From assembly GCA_043228905.1 (NCBI GenBank), contig JBHGNT010000013.1, positions 18,166,001-18,230,000 of the forward strand: 64,000 bases of DNA. Reading direction: 5' to 3'. A model generated the notes under the pieces. It did not search any database and was not told the DNA's origin. It saw nothing but the letters and a program-made list of their open reading frames with translations. The first letter of the stretch is position 1. Each line of letters opens with the position of its first letter. The translations under genes and the position numbers were made by a program. The DNA comes from Azolla caroliniana. Its lineage: Eukaryota; Polypodiophyta. Below are positions 44,825 to 55,610 of the stretch, piece by piece.

Positions 44825-46683
44825 ATGTTCAATTTGATCTATTCTCGCATCGATTCTACTTGCAAAGGGAAGAATTCATCGTCGGATCATCGTCCCCGCA
44901 AAGCTGGACAGGCATCTTCATCGAAGACGCAGGAGTATAGCCATTACTTATATGACACCCTCCGAATCCTGGTGGTCGGGCGATCGGGTGCAGGCAAGAC
45001 CACCCTCATCCGGCTCCTGGTCGGCAATGGCGGCCCCCGAAAGCTTGGCACGGATGCAGTCGCCGGCCGTCAGAACATCGAAAAAGAATGGCGAATCCTC
45101 GAGAAGGAGGGTCTTCCGCAGCTCGTCTTCCACGACAGCAATGGGATGGGTGTACGCGGCGGCGAGAGCCTGGCCGAAGTGAAGAATTTCATCGATTCAC
45201 GGAACAAGGATTCAAGCCATGTACCAGATAGAATCCACCTGATCTGGTACATCATCAGTGCAGCCGATAACCGGTTCGCAGACGATGGCGGCCTTATGCG
45301 TGTGGTGTTGGAGAGCAATATTCCCGTGCTACTCATCATGACCTACAATGATCTCGGGGAGGAAATCTGCAAGCAACATGTCACAGACCACAATTTAGAC
45401 TTGCTTCTCGAATCCAATGTGGACAAGAACAAGAGATCGGAGATCAAACGGCAGATGGTGCGGATCGGTAACAAAGTGAGGATCAATAACAAAACGGGAG
45501 AAATAACTGGGAAACCAGACATTGGAGGGCTGTGCAACGTGTCGAAGCAGACGGAGATGCTTCTGCACAAGGCCGCCAAGTTCACATGGATCGCAGCGCA
45601 AGAGGTAGACATATCCACCAAGATTCATGCGACCACGACGTTGATTATGCGAATGACCAAGGCAGCTCTTATTGGGAAGGTATTCACGTTGTCCATGGAT
45701 TCCATGGTCCTCGTCGCCGTGTTCCGCACCTTGGAGAAGAACATCTGCAAGCTATGGAGGGTTCCCAAGGAGCTCCGGAAGGCGTTGTCGACCATGTATT
45801 TTCGTAACGAAGGATATCGGCTGCTTCTTAACGAGGTGAGGCATGACATTGAGAAGCTAATCGGAGTGTTGAGTGCTCTCATAGTGTTGGTGGTGTGTGC
45901 TGCCACCAGCCTTCCGGTACCATTACAACCACTTCTTGCATCCGTCGCTGGCGCATTACGTCTCGGATCGAAACCTTCGAGAAACAGTCCCAATGAGCAG
46001 CTCCTTCACAAGACGACCATCCTCGTCATCACATACGCGCTACATCTCCTCTTGGCCATCCTCTTCATGAAGGCGCAGCAATGGATTAAGATGAAAGCAG
46101 GCCAAGGCCAAGGGCAGCACCAGATCCAGCTCCTGCATGAGCCATGGGATCCGGCACTCACAGAAAACCATTACAAGAGGCTGTGTGAAGAGTTCTTGAA
46201 GAATATGGAGACAGACTTCCCTGTTTTAGAACAAGGTAGTTGTAGTAGTGGTGATGGTGGGACGGCCATTAGCTCCACATGGGACGTCATGTTTAGATCG
46301 GATGCCGTGGCTCGCTTGGTCAACAACTTTGCCGTGAAGCAATATAGGATGTACTTGCGGAATGCCCATGGTAACACGAGACCCACAAACAACCAGGTAC
46401 CACTCCTCATTCTTCTTCTTCTTCTACCACTACTACTACTACTACTAACTTGTCGAGACCAGCGGGTTACATCGCTGATATGAAAGTTTTCCAACTAAAT
46501 GCCCTCCTCATTTAGGTCAATCCTGAGCTCGACCCCGACCCTGGACATGCTAATGATACAAATAAAACACAAGAAGATCAAGAGAGTCTCACCTACCAAC
46601 TTGATGATTGTAAGGTTCTTAATAAGTATTTACTTGTCTTTATTTTATTTTATTTTTGTGAACATGCTAATGATATGCACTAA
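44825..46683 (+). CDS. P-loop G-domain protein with hydrophobic C-terminal segments
   Basis: From ATG 44825, exon 1 encodes a G domain with P-loop VGRSGAGKTT (G1, residues 51-60), HDSNGMGVRGG in the G3 position (104-109, DSNG rather than DxxG with Pro), IHLIWYIISAADNRF and a G4-like TYND (173-176) in place of N/TKxD. Two hydrophobic stretches near residues 345-385 and 400-418 may be membrane segments. I place a GT-AG intron at 46397-46515, phase 0, joining TNNQ to VNPELDPDPGHAND and ending at 46681-46683; without it the frame runs into a CTT/CTA microsatellite coding for a leucine run. The family resembles MMR_HSR1/AIG1-like GTPases of fungi and some plants. The weak G4 leaves GTP specificity uncertain. 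It is the only convincing non-transposon gene in the window. The second exon is less certain. Confidence 0.75.
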
Positions 46684-46739
46684 ATATTATAGGAGGGAAC
46701 AAACTACCATCCCTTATTACGTGGCTTATAATTAGTTCA

Positions 46740-47262
46740 GCATCCAAAATATAAGAATGGGATTTATAAGAAAGGGTATATGGATTTTCACGAGAATCTC
46801 TAAAAGTATTAGTTTATTATATCTTACCCCATCAAGATCTTATACGTAAAATGTAACCGAAGAGTCTATTAGGGAGGGAGGTCAAATAGATTTACACTCT
46901 AGTTATAAAAGGCTTTTGACATGGATACAACACTAGTGAGCAAGACTCCAGAACACCAAGAACTCTATAAGCTTGCTTTTGAGTTGTGGTGTGAAAACTC
47001 TATAAGCTTTCCCCAACAAAGCATCTCCACAAATATACACTCTTTCCTAATGTTTGGGAGGTACCATTTGTGAGTATGAAGTGGTGTGAAACAAGGATCC
47101 TTTCAATTATCCATTCGTTTTCTTTCCCAAAAAAGGAAAATTGGCTTTGTTACTCGTACTACCAATTAAAAATATCCGACACTATTTAAGTTTGTGGTTT
47201 GCTAGTATCTATAACTTCAATTTAAATAGGTGTAATTGGCTTCTACGGAAGAGAGTCCATAT
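46740..47262. other. Intergenic sequence, nothing recognised
   Basis: No gene found. A TATA-like GTTATAAAAGGC at about 46904 and the repeated CTCTATAAGCTT could belong to a promoter or an LTR fragment, but no boundaries are visible. Confidence 0.35.
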
Positions 47263-48360
47263 TGTTGGGAAAATGGCCGTCAAAAGACTAATTGACAAGT
47301 ACACACAACGAAATTAAATCGTTCTTTTTCCCTTAATTTCCGTTGATTAGATATGGGAATGAAAATACAAAGAAAACCCTATTGTATTTAGGGCATACTA
47401 GTCTTACAAAAGATTGACAATGTAAAGATCCAAAATTTCTTTACCGTCACGGTGGAATCAGTGAACCATCAAGATTACGGCAAACTTGGTTTCAAGTGAA
47501 AACCTTTTCACCATGTTATGTAAGATGTTCCTCCTTATGGGGGAGTCGGCTGAAAAGCCAAAGTGAGATTCGGTTGGCCGAAATCGGCCGAAAAGCCGAA
47601 CTGTGACACGGCTGGCCGAAATCGTGCCGAACAGCCAAACTGCGATACGGCACGGCCGAAAAGCCAAACCCTAACATGAAACGGTTGACCTGAGATCGGC
47701 GGAAAAGCCAAAACGTGTCGAACAACCGAAGATAGGTTCAAATGAATATATATTCATATACATAAGAAATATAGGCATAGTGGCATTAGCTGCCTATATA
47801 TGTGGGATAAATCACTAAGAGTAAAAATAGTGACAAAAGAGTGTGAAGGGATATATAGTGAACTCTAGTGAGAAAGGGAAACTGTATTATTGAGAGCGTG
47901 AGCACGCGAGAGAGAAAACATGTTGAAAGGAAAGAGCGATACAGTGAACAATAGCGAGCTAACATAGTGGTGGTTGTGAGTGAGTGACATAACTCTACAA
48001 CTAAGTGTGAGAGGAAGCAAAGAAACGAAAGTGTAATAGAGAAGAAAGAGAGACAGAACAGAGAAGCTTTGGAAGCTTCAAAAGTGATAGATACCTACGA
48101 GTAAGGGTTTGGTGCACTCGCCTGAAATTGTGGTTTCAGATAACAACCTGAGAGTACATCCATACCAGATCAGGTTCTATCATTCTATGCTTGTATTATT
48201 TCTTGTCTCATAGTGGAAATTTTTGTTCGCCGTGGTTTTTCCCTGAAATTAGGGTTCCACGTAAATCGTGTGCTCCTTATTTTTCGTTTTGTTTGTGTCT
48301 CAGTATATATGTGGTTTACGTCTAAGTAAAATCTATCACACCATACATGTGGAAGCAAAG
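47263..48360 (+). repeat. Probable diverged copia LTR
   Basis: It starts TGTTGGG, contains a GC-rich repeat, a TATA-like GGATATATAG, a GAGAGAGA stretch, and CCGTGGTTTTTCCCTG...GGGTTCCACGT, a block shared with the copia 1, 2, E and solo LTRs near their 3' ends. About 135 bp after that block, at the same distance as in copia 1, TGGTATCA (48366-48373) looks like a decayed tRNA-iMet site. No coding region or second LTR is clear; a CCCAACA at 48911-48917 is another possible end. Confidence 0.5.
47540..47720. repeat. Degenerate minisatellite of GGCCGAAAAGCC units
   Basis: About four irregular units of roughly 40-45 bp repeat CGGC(C/T)GAAAAGCC(A/G)AA with variants of GAGATTCGG and ACACGGC. It forms the U3-like part of the LTR at 47263-48360. 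Confidence 0.7.
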
Positions 48361-48379
48361 GATATTGGTATCAATGAAT

Positions 48380-49829
48380 GTTTGGATCACATCTCCTTCG
48401 AATTACAACAAAATGAACCACCCTTGATATCTGTTTCTGGTTGTCTTGCTTCTACCTTGACCAAGCACTAAGATGAAGGTAGGAAGATTTGCCTCTATGT
48501 GTGAGCAATACATGAAATTGATGGAGAAGAGAAGTCTTCCATAGATAACAAACGTGGCTTGTGGTATTCGTTAAGATCAACGGTGTCTCAAGCTTCCTTC
48601 ACTTTTGTCCCGTTTGTCCTTTTCATCAATCTCTCTCTCCCTCTCTATTTTTCCTTAGTCTCTATGTTTTCTTTGACGTTGCTTTTCACTCTCTGTTTTT
48701 CTGTGATTTTTCAGCCAAAAAGATGGAAGGGTTTCTGTTTCTTTTATTTTCTTACCCTACGCCTTGGTAATGGCATAGTAACAATAAGTAAAAGGTAGTG
48801 CAACAATTACACAAATTACCGCTACCTTTTTACTTATATCCTTTTAGTTATGGTTATCAATAACCATATACAATAAACATTTGATCGAGTGGATACTTTG
48901 ATATTGAGATCCCAACATTACTGATAATGGTCAAGTTAGGACCATTACAAATCTCCCAATCCTCTATCATAGTTTCAATTTGTTTTTTGTTGAAGATAAC
49001 TTTTTTTAAAATGTTTGCACCATAGCTTCAAATTGGTTTGATATAAGTATGTCATGAATCGATGTAATTTTTTTGATCTGGATTTTGGCCTCCCAAAACA
49101 ACACACTTAATAGACTGGCACACTTTAATGTGCACACATTTAACGGAATGTTTGTTGCATTGGTATTTTCACTAACTAAATTTATTTATGTATATCTATA
49201 CCACAATTTATAAAATGCTCAAATTTGTTTTGTAGTGGAGGATTCCAGCATGGAAGATGATGAAATAAAGGGAATACAAAATAGCTTTAAAGTGGCCCTC
49301 AGTGACATTCAAGCGTCTAGTTACAATTATTCCTTTCACGAATATGAATTGAAATCATTAAAAAGCTGGTTAGAGTAGTGTAATTTATAAATGATGTTTA
49401 CAATAAGTAAAAATAATTGTATAGTTTCAACTTAACTATGATGTATGATAATGTTTTAAGGATATTTGATTATTTTTTAATGTAATAATGGCTACAAAAA
49501 GTTATGGGCATTGGCTAGTAATGTTATCTTATATCCTTTTTATAACATATTATGGATATTGAACTATTTTTTGATAATGCTAGAAATATTGCCATTTCTA
49601 TCAACTCTACTAATTGTTGATATTTCGTGGATTACTATACAAGACATTAATGTCGTGAGTTATATAATTCTATCATTTCCCATATCATGTTATTTTGGGT
49701 AATTCAAGCCTTTAATGTAAGAAATTGTGCCATTTAAGAACTAGTATGGTTGTTTGAGCATGTTTGCTAGAGAATGTTACTCACATTTTTTGGCAATGCT
49801 TGATTTTCTTTGATTTGTTAACATAATTC
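48380..49829. other. Intergenic sequence, one small inverted repeat
   Basis: No gene is recognised. AATAAGTAAAAGGTAG at about 48782 is nearly inverted at CTACCTTTTTACTTAT near 48823, an imperfect hairpin of about 60 bp. Confidence 0.4.
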
Positions 49830-50870
49830 GAAAGTGTTGAAAACATCTCATTCTATAGTATTGACATTCATCAAACTTGAAATAAATGAGGGTGTATTTA
49901 TAATGCGGTGTGAATGGATCTTATATCATCCTTATAATTATAATATGTATATGTCTCATAAACCACATGAAAACAATGATTTATTGCGAATCTACGATGA
50001 AGCACTACAATATCAAAAATAGGAAACCTTGTAAATTGCTTGAAACACGTGCACATTAATATTGATGTGGACCATATATAATGGATTGCTAATAAAAGTA
50101 TGCCGCTTTTGTGGGCACAAATTATCCATCCATAATTAGAACATTAACAATATTCTCCACAACATATCAAGTAGTTTTAGAAATGGTTATCGGGCATAAA
50201 AATGAGTAAGAAAATTGTTTGTTTCCATTGGTTGTTGGTTCATAGAGCTATACCAATTAATGGTTAGCGAAAGGGGAATGTGGACAATATATGCCCTTTT
50301 TGTTCCTATCTAGTAGAGACTATAAAGCATTGTTTGCGGAGTTGTGACTTTGCAATGGAAATATGGAAGAGAACAAAACATTGTTAATATTAGTATATTC
50401 TCGACCATTGTATACATGGGGAGCAATATTATGGGGGGTGGTACAATATAAACCAATTGTACATGAACAAAAGGATGTTGCAAATGGTATTGCTATGAGA
50501 CATGGGTTGATGCAATAAAACATTTATACCTTTGAATCCACAAATAGAGACTCAACCTAAAATATAGAAATTGGTAAACAATATTACAATTTGGTATATA
50601 CTTAGAAGGCTTCGTGTTTGAAGATATTTCAAAATGTGACTAAAAGAACTACCAAATTAATTTTTGGGATTTGGATAGAGATTGTGCATAATCTCAAAGG
50701 TGCTTTGGAGCTAATACCCAACATGCGGAGCTCAAACGATTAGATTTTCATGCCATTTGGGAGAAAGGAATATTTTATAGATAGATTTCTAATGAAGTGG
50801 AATGGTTCTATTCTACAGCAAAGTATTTATTAAGCGGACAATTACAATTTAGAAAGGCTAATTACTAAAA
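49830..50870 (+). pseudogene. LINE relic, zf-RVT region
   Basis: A plus-strand frame at about 50195-50390 reads CFHWLLVHRAIPING, then NICPFCSYLVETIKHCLRSC and FAMEIWKRTKHC, a clear match to the zinc-binding domain of plant LINEs. A shifted frame continues YTWGAILWGVVQYKPIVHE and VANGIAMRHGLMQ. Stops are frequent, so it is an old remnant. It resembles, but is not a copy of, the relic at 9019-9865 and 33916-34540. The outer limits are approximate. Confidence 0.65.
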
Positions 50871-50994
50871 GGTGCATCTTTTATGTATAGCCATAGGGTG
50901 TTTCGTAATAATAATGTAGTATCTGTTTTTACAAAAAGGAAAAACAAACATTAATAGTATTCACAGAACAAGTCCAAAGAGTTTCCAAAATGAA

Positions 50995-51220
50995 TCCCCA
51001 TTTCAAAAACATTGCACTCTTGTAATGAAAAAATAAAATCAATGAAGCTAAATTTAAGAACGTGCTTATAGTTCAATTAAACCATCTAATTTTGGATTTT
51101 GTCGGATTTCTTTAGATCTCAAATGTTTAGTTTGCCAATCGAGAACATTTTGTCGTACAAGTTTAATTTTACGGACGTCAAATGACTTTCAACACCACAA
51201 TAGAAAACAGCATTAGCGAT
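50995..51220 (+). repeat. Dispersed repeat, second copy
   Basis: Direct-orientation partner of 44230-44450; both end with AACAC(C/T)A...ATAGAAAA text followed by GC-containing GATGCCAAAA or GATTCCAAAA. Confidence 0.65.
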
Positions 51221-51348
51221 GCCAAAACTCCTTGCTCACGAGGTCGCTTGCATATTGTCATTGTGTGACATTGTTGGCAACGAGTTTTGTGATCAATACG
51301 TTTTTGGCACATCCCTAACCTTGCATGTAGGGCATCCAAAAAAATGTT

Positions 51349-51959
51349 TGTTAGGATTTCAGTCCCTCCAGATGGGATGATGAAGGCCCGGTGAGAACCG
51401 GATAATGAGTACCTGGCAAGGAAAACCCGGTGAGAACCGGATGATGCAGGCCCGGTGAGAACCTCTCATCTGATGAAGGGACATATATGTCAATATGTTT
51501 CTGAGAGCCCATTGGGGCTATATTTGTAAATAGTCTAAAGGCATATTAGTATAAATATGACCTAGGGCAAACACTTTATGATTATGGTGTACTGAGGCCA
51601 GTATTGTAGTATAGAGTTATTGGTGTAACTGTTGTATAGAGTGAGAGAGAGAGAGAGAGCAATACAAAGTGTATCTCTGTTGTAACTGCCGTTAGGCAAA
51701 GATTGAGAGCAAGAGGTTGTTGCCTCTGTGTTCCTCTGTTGTATTCTCCTTACATAGTGATAGTTGGAGTTTGTGGACTCCCGTGGTTTTTCCCATTTAG
51801 GGTTTTCCACGTAAACATACTATGTACTCTCTCTCATATTATTTGTGTGTACGTGCATTTAACATCATTGCCCATTTCTTCTGTGGTTGTGATTCTCATG
51901 AAGTGATTGAAGTCTCGGTTGTGGCTGAGATATATTCCGCACACGCATATTTCGCATCA
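51349..51959 (+). repeat. Copia E 5' LTR
   Basis: About 611 bp starting TGTTAGGATTTCAGTCCCTCC-like text, close to copia 2 (TGTTGGGATTTCGG). It has GGTGAGAACCGGAT repeats in U3, TATAAATATG at 51552, a GA stretch and the CCGTGGTTTTTCCC block. The 3' limit is set by the primer site. Confidence 0.85.
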
Positions 51960-51962
51960 ATT

Positions 51963-51974
51963 TGGTATCACAGC
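51963..51974 (+). other. Copia E primer binding site (tRNA-iMet, one change)
   Basis: TGGTATCACAGC differs from the consensus TGGTATCAGAGC at one base. Confidence 0.85.
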
Positions 51975-51988
51975 AAACAACATAGAAA

Positions 51989-53905
51989 ATGGAAGAATCT
52001 TATGGCGGCATGTTCAAGCTCACCGGCTCCAACTACTCAGTGTGGAAGTTGAAGATGAGGGACAGGTTGGTGGTCAAAGATCTTTGGTTACCGGTTCAGT
52101 TTGGGGACAAGAGACCGGATAAGATCGACGCCACGGTGTGGGAGGTGATGCACATGAAGACGACGGCATACATCCTGTGCTTCATCGACATGAGCCTGTA
52201 CAACAACTTCAATGAGGAGAGTAAGGCTCATGAGCTCTGGGAGAAGATTGGCATCATGTTCTAGAACAAGAATGCCGTTAATCGGGTTTCGATATTCCGG
52301 AAGCTAGTGAGGCTTCGGTACCAAGATGGCTCCAGCATGGCGGAGCACATGAATGCCTTCTAGGGACTGATTCACCAGGCAACATCGTTGGAAGTACCTC
52401 TCGCCGATGAGGTGCTAGCACTGCTCATGCTCGGTTCCCTCCTAGATAGTTGGGAGACATTAGTTGTCACTTTGGGCAACGCCGGCCCGGAAGGAAAACA
52501 ATTATCCCTAGCACGAGTCAAGGCGAGCTTGCTAGATGAGGAGGCGCGTTGGAAAGACAAGGATACGAGCTCCGACTCCAAAGCGCTCCTTACCGAATTG
52601 GAACGTGGAAGACAAAGGAACTGGAGTCCCCAGAACCGGGAAAAGTCGAGGACACGATCAAAGTCAAGGGGAAGGCCCATTTGCTTCTACTATGGGAAAC
52701 CGGGGCACTTCCATAAGAACTGTTGGCATTTCTGGAAAGACAAGGAAACTGATAATACCGATTCGAAGCGGTCACCAGACCGGAATGACAAAAACCAGAG
52801 AGGACCGGATCGGAAGGGAACGACGGCAATCACGGCAAGTGAAGAGGAGTTGATGCTCATCATCGAGGAGAGTGAGTTGAACCTTGCCAGCGACGAGACA
52901 ACGTGGGCTGTCGATTCTGGAGCGTCATTCCACCTGATCCAGGACCGGAAATGATTCTCATCCTACACAGTCGGTGATCACGGTTGTCTCCGGATGGGGA
53001 ATGAAGGTACATGCGAAATTGTCGGCATAGGAGAAGTGTGGCTGACAACACCAACCGGATGCAAGTTGCTGTTGAAGGATGTTCGACATGTTCCGGAGGT
53101 TCGACTAAGCCGGTCAGCTAGATGATGAAGGCTACACGGGTAGCATCCGAAACGGTGTTATGAAGTTCAGCAAGGGGAGCTTGATAGTGGCTCGGGCCTG
53201 GAAGGTCAACACACTTTACCTGATGAATGCCCGGTTATGCCTGGAAGAAGTGAACGTTGCTTTCGACACTGCTGGTGAGTTGTGGCACAAGAGACTGTGT
53301 CACATGAGCGAGAAGGGGATGATGAAGCTAGCCAAAGACAACCTCATTCTAGTGAAGGACGTGCATCTTGAGAAGTGCACCGCATGCCTGGCCAGTAAGC
53401 AGAACCAAACCTCCTTCCGATCAAGGCCACCGATGAGACATAATGCACCACTGGAGTTGGTGCATACTGATGTGTGTCAAGTGGACATGAAGTCACATGC
53501 CGGACCGATTGCCTGGCCAGTGAGCAGAACCAAACCTCCTTCCGATCAAGGCCACCGATGAGACATAATGCACCACTGGAGTTGGTGCATACTAATGTGT
53601 GTCAAGTGGACATGAAGTCACATGCCGAAACGCAGTACTTCGTGACGTTCATAGATGACCACAACCGAAAGCTGTGGGCCACACCGCTGAAGACGAAGGA
53701 TCAGGTGTTATTCGTCTTGAAGGAGCTCCACGTGAGAGTGGAAAGAGAAACCAGCCGAAAGCTCAAGGCGGTTCGAGCAGATAACGGAGGAGAATACCGG
53801 AGGTAGTTCAAGGAGTACTGTCGCTCGAATGGAATCCGGCTCGAATTTACCATGCCGAAGACGCCGAAACTAAACGGGTTGGCCGAGAGGATGAACCAGA
53901 CCATA
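51989..53905 (+). pseudogene. Copia E gag, protease and integrase N-terminal part
   Basis: From ATG 51989 the gag reads MFKLTGSNYSVWKLKMRDRL, with stops at 52262 and about 52363. The zinc knuckle CFYYGKPGHFHKNC has Tyr for the second Cys. The protease AVDSGASFHL is followed by a TGA at 52952-52954. A deletion near 53105 and a 125-bp duplication at 53386-53635 disrupt the GAG-pre-integrase region; integrase (VTFIDDHNRKLW, RADNGGEYRR) has a stop near 53803. It ends in NQTI at the solo LTR insertion. Confidence 0.9.
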
Positions 53906-54553
53906 TGTTGGGAGACAGGTCCCTCCGGATGGGGCAGACTCGGTGAGAACCGGATGAGGAGTACCCGGCTACGGAGAGCCGGATGGTGCAGACCAGGTGA
54001 GAACCAGATGAGGAGTACTCGGCTACGGAGAGCCGGATGGTGCAGACCCGGTGAGAACCGGATGAGGAGTACTCGGTTACGGAGAGCCGGATGGTGAAGA
54101 CCCGGTGAGGAGTGCTCACCGGATGAAGAGACATATTTGTAAATAGCCGAAAAGTCATATTAGTATAAATATGACTTAGGGCAAACTTTTATATACTGTT
54201 GTTGTCATTCTTGTTTGTGTAACGAGAGAGAGAGAGCGCGTAACAGTGTACAGTGACAGAGAGAGAGAGATAGAGAAAGAGCTCGTTGCCTCGGTTGTAA
54301 CCGCCGCTTGTGGCGAAGATCATGAGCACGAGGTCGTTGCCTCCGTGAACTCATTGTTGTACATTCTAACATAGTGATAGAATGCAGCCTGTGGGCTGCC
54401 GTGGTTTTTTCCCCTTAGTTTGGGTTTTCCACATAAACATCCTGTGTACTCTTCTCTTCTTCGTGTTGTGCATTCTTTTACTTGTTTTTCTGTGTTTGAT
54501 TTTAGACTCGGTTGTGGCCGAGCGTCATTCATCGGAGCGTGTAGTTCCCGTCA
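53906..54553 (+). mobile_element. Solo copia LTR inserted in copia E integrase
   Basis: The 648-bp unit starts TGTTGGGAGACAGG and ends CCCGTCA, with CCATA on both sides (53901-53905, 54554-54558). Removing it joins NQTI to MERVRSML as in copia 1. U3 has three 54-bp tandem units starting at about 53938, 53992 and 54046. The TATA region keeps AAGTCATA (54142-54149) and TATGACTT (54160-54167) around GTATAAA. Confidence 0.94.
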
Positions 54554-54558
54554 CCATA

Positions 54559-55130
54559 ATGGAGAGGGTCCGGAGTATGCTAGCACATGCCAAGTTACCC
54601 AAGACGTTTTGGGCTGAGGCGCTGATGACAACGACGTACGTGATAAAAAAATCACCCTCAGTACCCTTGGTCGGAGACACACCGCAGAGAGTGTGGACCG
54701 ATAAGGAAGTGTCTTACCGGCATCTGAAGGTGTTCAGGTGTCTCGCTTACGTGCATATGGCAAAGGACCGGAGAGCAAAGCTGGATCCAAAGTCCCAACC
54801 TTGAATATTCCTCGGATACGGCGATGATGAGTTCGGCTACCGAGTGTGGGACCTCGTCGACAAGAAGGTGTTCTAGAGTCGAGATATTATCTTCATGGAG
54901 GACAAGACTCTTGCCGAATGGGAGTCGGAGAAGAAGATAATGAACTCCGAGTCGACCGGAAAGGACCGATTCGATGAGATGCAAACCCAACCGGCAAAGA
55001 GCCGGTTAACACTCGAAGAACTAGCCGGTTACGGAGAGGACACCGAACCGACAGAAGAAGAAGAGAAAGCAGGAACCGGAACCGGCCAAGATTCCAAATC
55101 GGATTCAGATGAAGAACAAACAGAGGTGCC
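54559..55130 (+). pseudogene. Copia E integrase C-terminal part and acidic linker
   Basis: The frame continues MERVRSMLAHAKLPKTFWAE, VWTDKEVSYRHLKVF, and, after stops at 54802-54804 and about 54874, FGYRVWDLVDKKVF and an acidic linker rich in Glu and Asp. It stops at the gypsy G left LTR within TEVPV. Confidence 0.88.
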
Positions 55131-55603
55131 TGTTAAGAGTCTATTACTAATCAATAGACCAAATCAAGTAAAAAGGAAGAAAATAGATTGGATAGAAGAA
55201 CCTGTTCCACCCGACCACCCCCGAGCTATGATCTAGACATAGCCAACCTACCACCGACGTCCCATACCGCCGGATATTAGGATGACTAATACCTTGGAAG
55301 AGATAAACACGATCGTCGAGACGAAAGCCTAGCCCGCACCACCGGTGTCTACGACAGCAGCCTTCCGACGTGATGATCCTATGAGGGTAGCTAAGCCTCA
55401 TATTTATACCTTTTCCTAGGCCCCTTGAATAGATGTGCCTTTCTAAAAGGCTCTCTATTCATTGGTTGTCTAAATCATGATAGTGCATGCACATATCATT
55501 CATTCTATCCAATCATTAGTCCCCTTTTTAATAATAGTGAACATACCCTTCACTAATGTAAATATTAGTGACCTACCCTCACCAACGTTATGTGTACATA
55601 ACA
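55131..55603 (-). repeat. Gypsy G 3' LTR (left copy)
   Basis: Starts TGTTAAGAG and ends GTACATAACA on the plus strand. On the minus strand it contains GGTATAAATATGAGG as a TATA box. Confidence 0.94.
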
Positions 55604-55610
55604 TACTCCC

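Noticed and set aside
46397-46483. Leucine-rich C-terminus of the G-domain protein
   Set aside because: It is coded by a CTT/CTA microsatellite directly after a good splice donor, with a good acceptor at 46515.
47263-48917. One 1.65-kb LTR from TGTTGGG to CCCAACA
   Set aside because: No matching 5-bp flanks (CATAT versus TTACT), and a primer-site-like TGGTATCA at 48366 suggests the LTR ends earlier.
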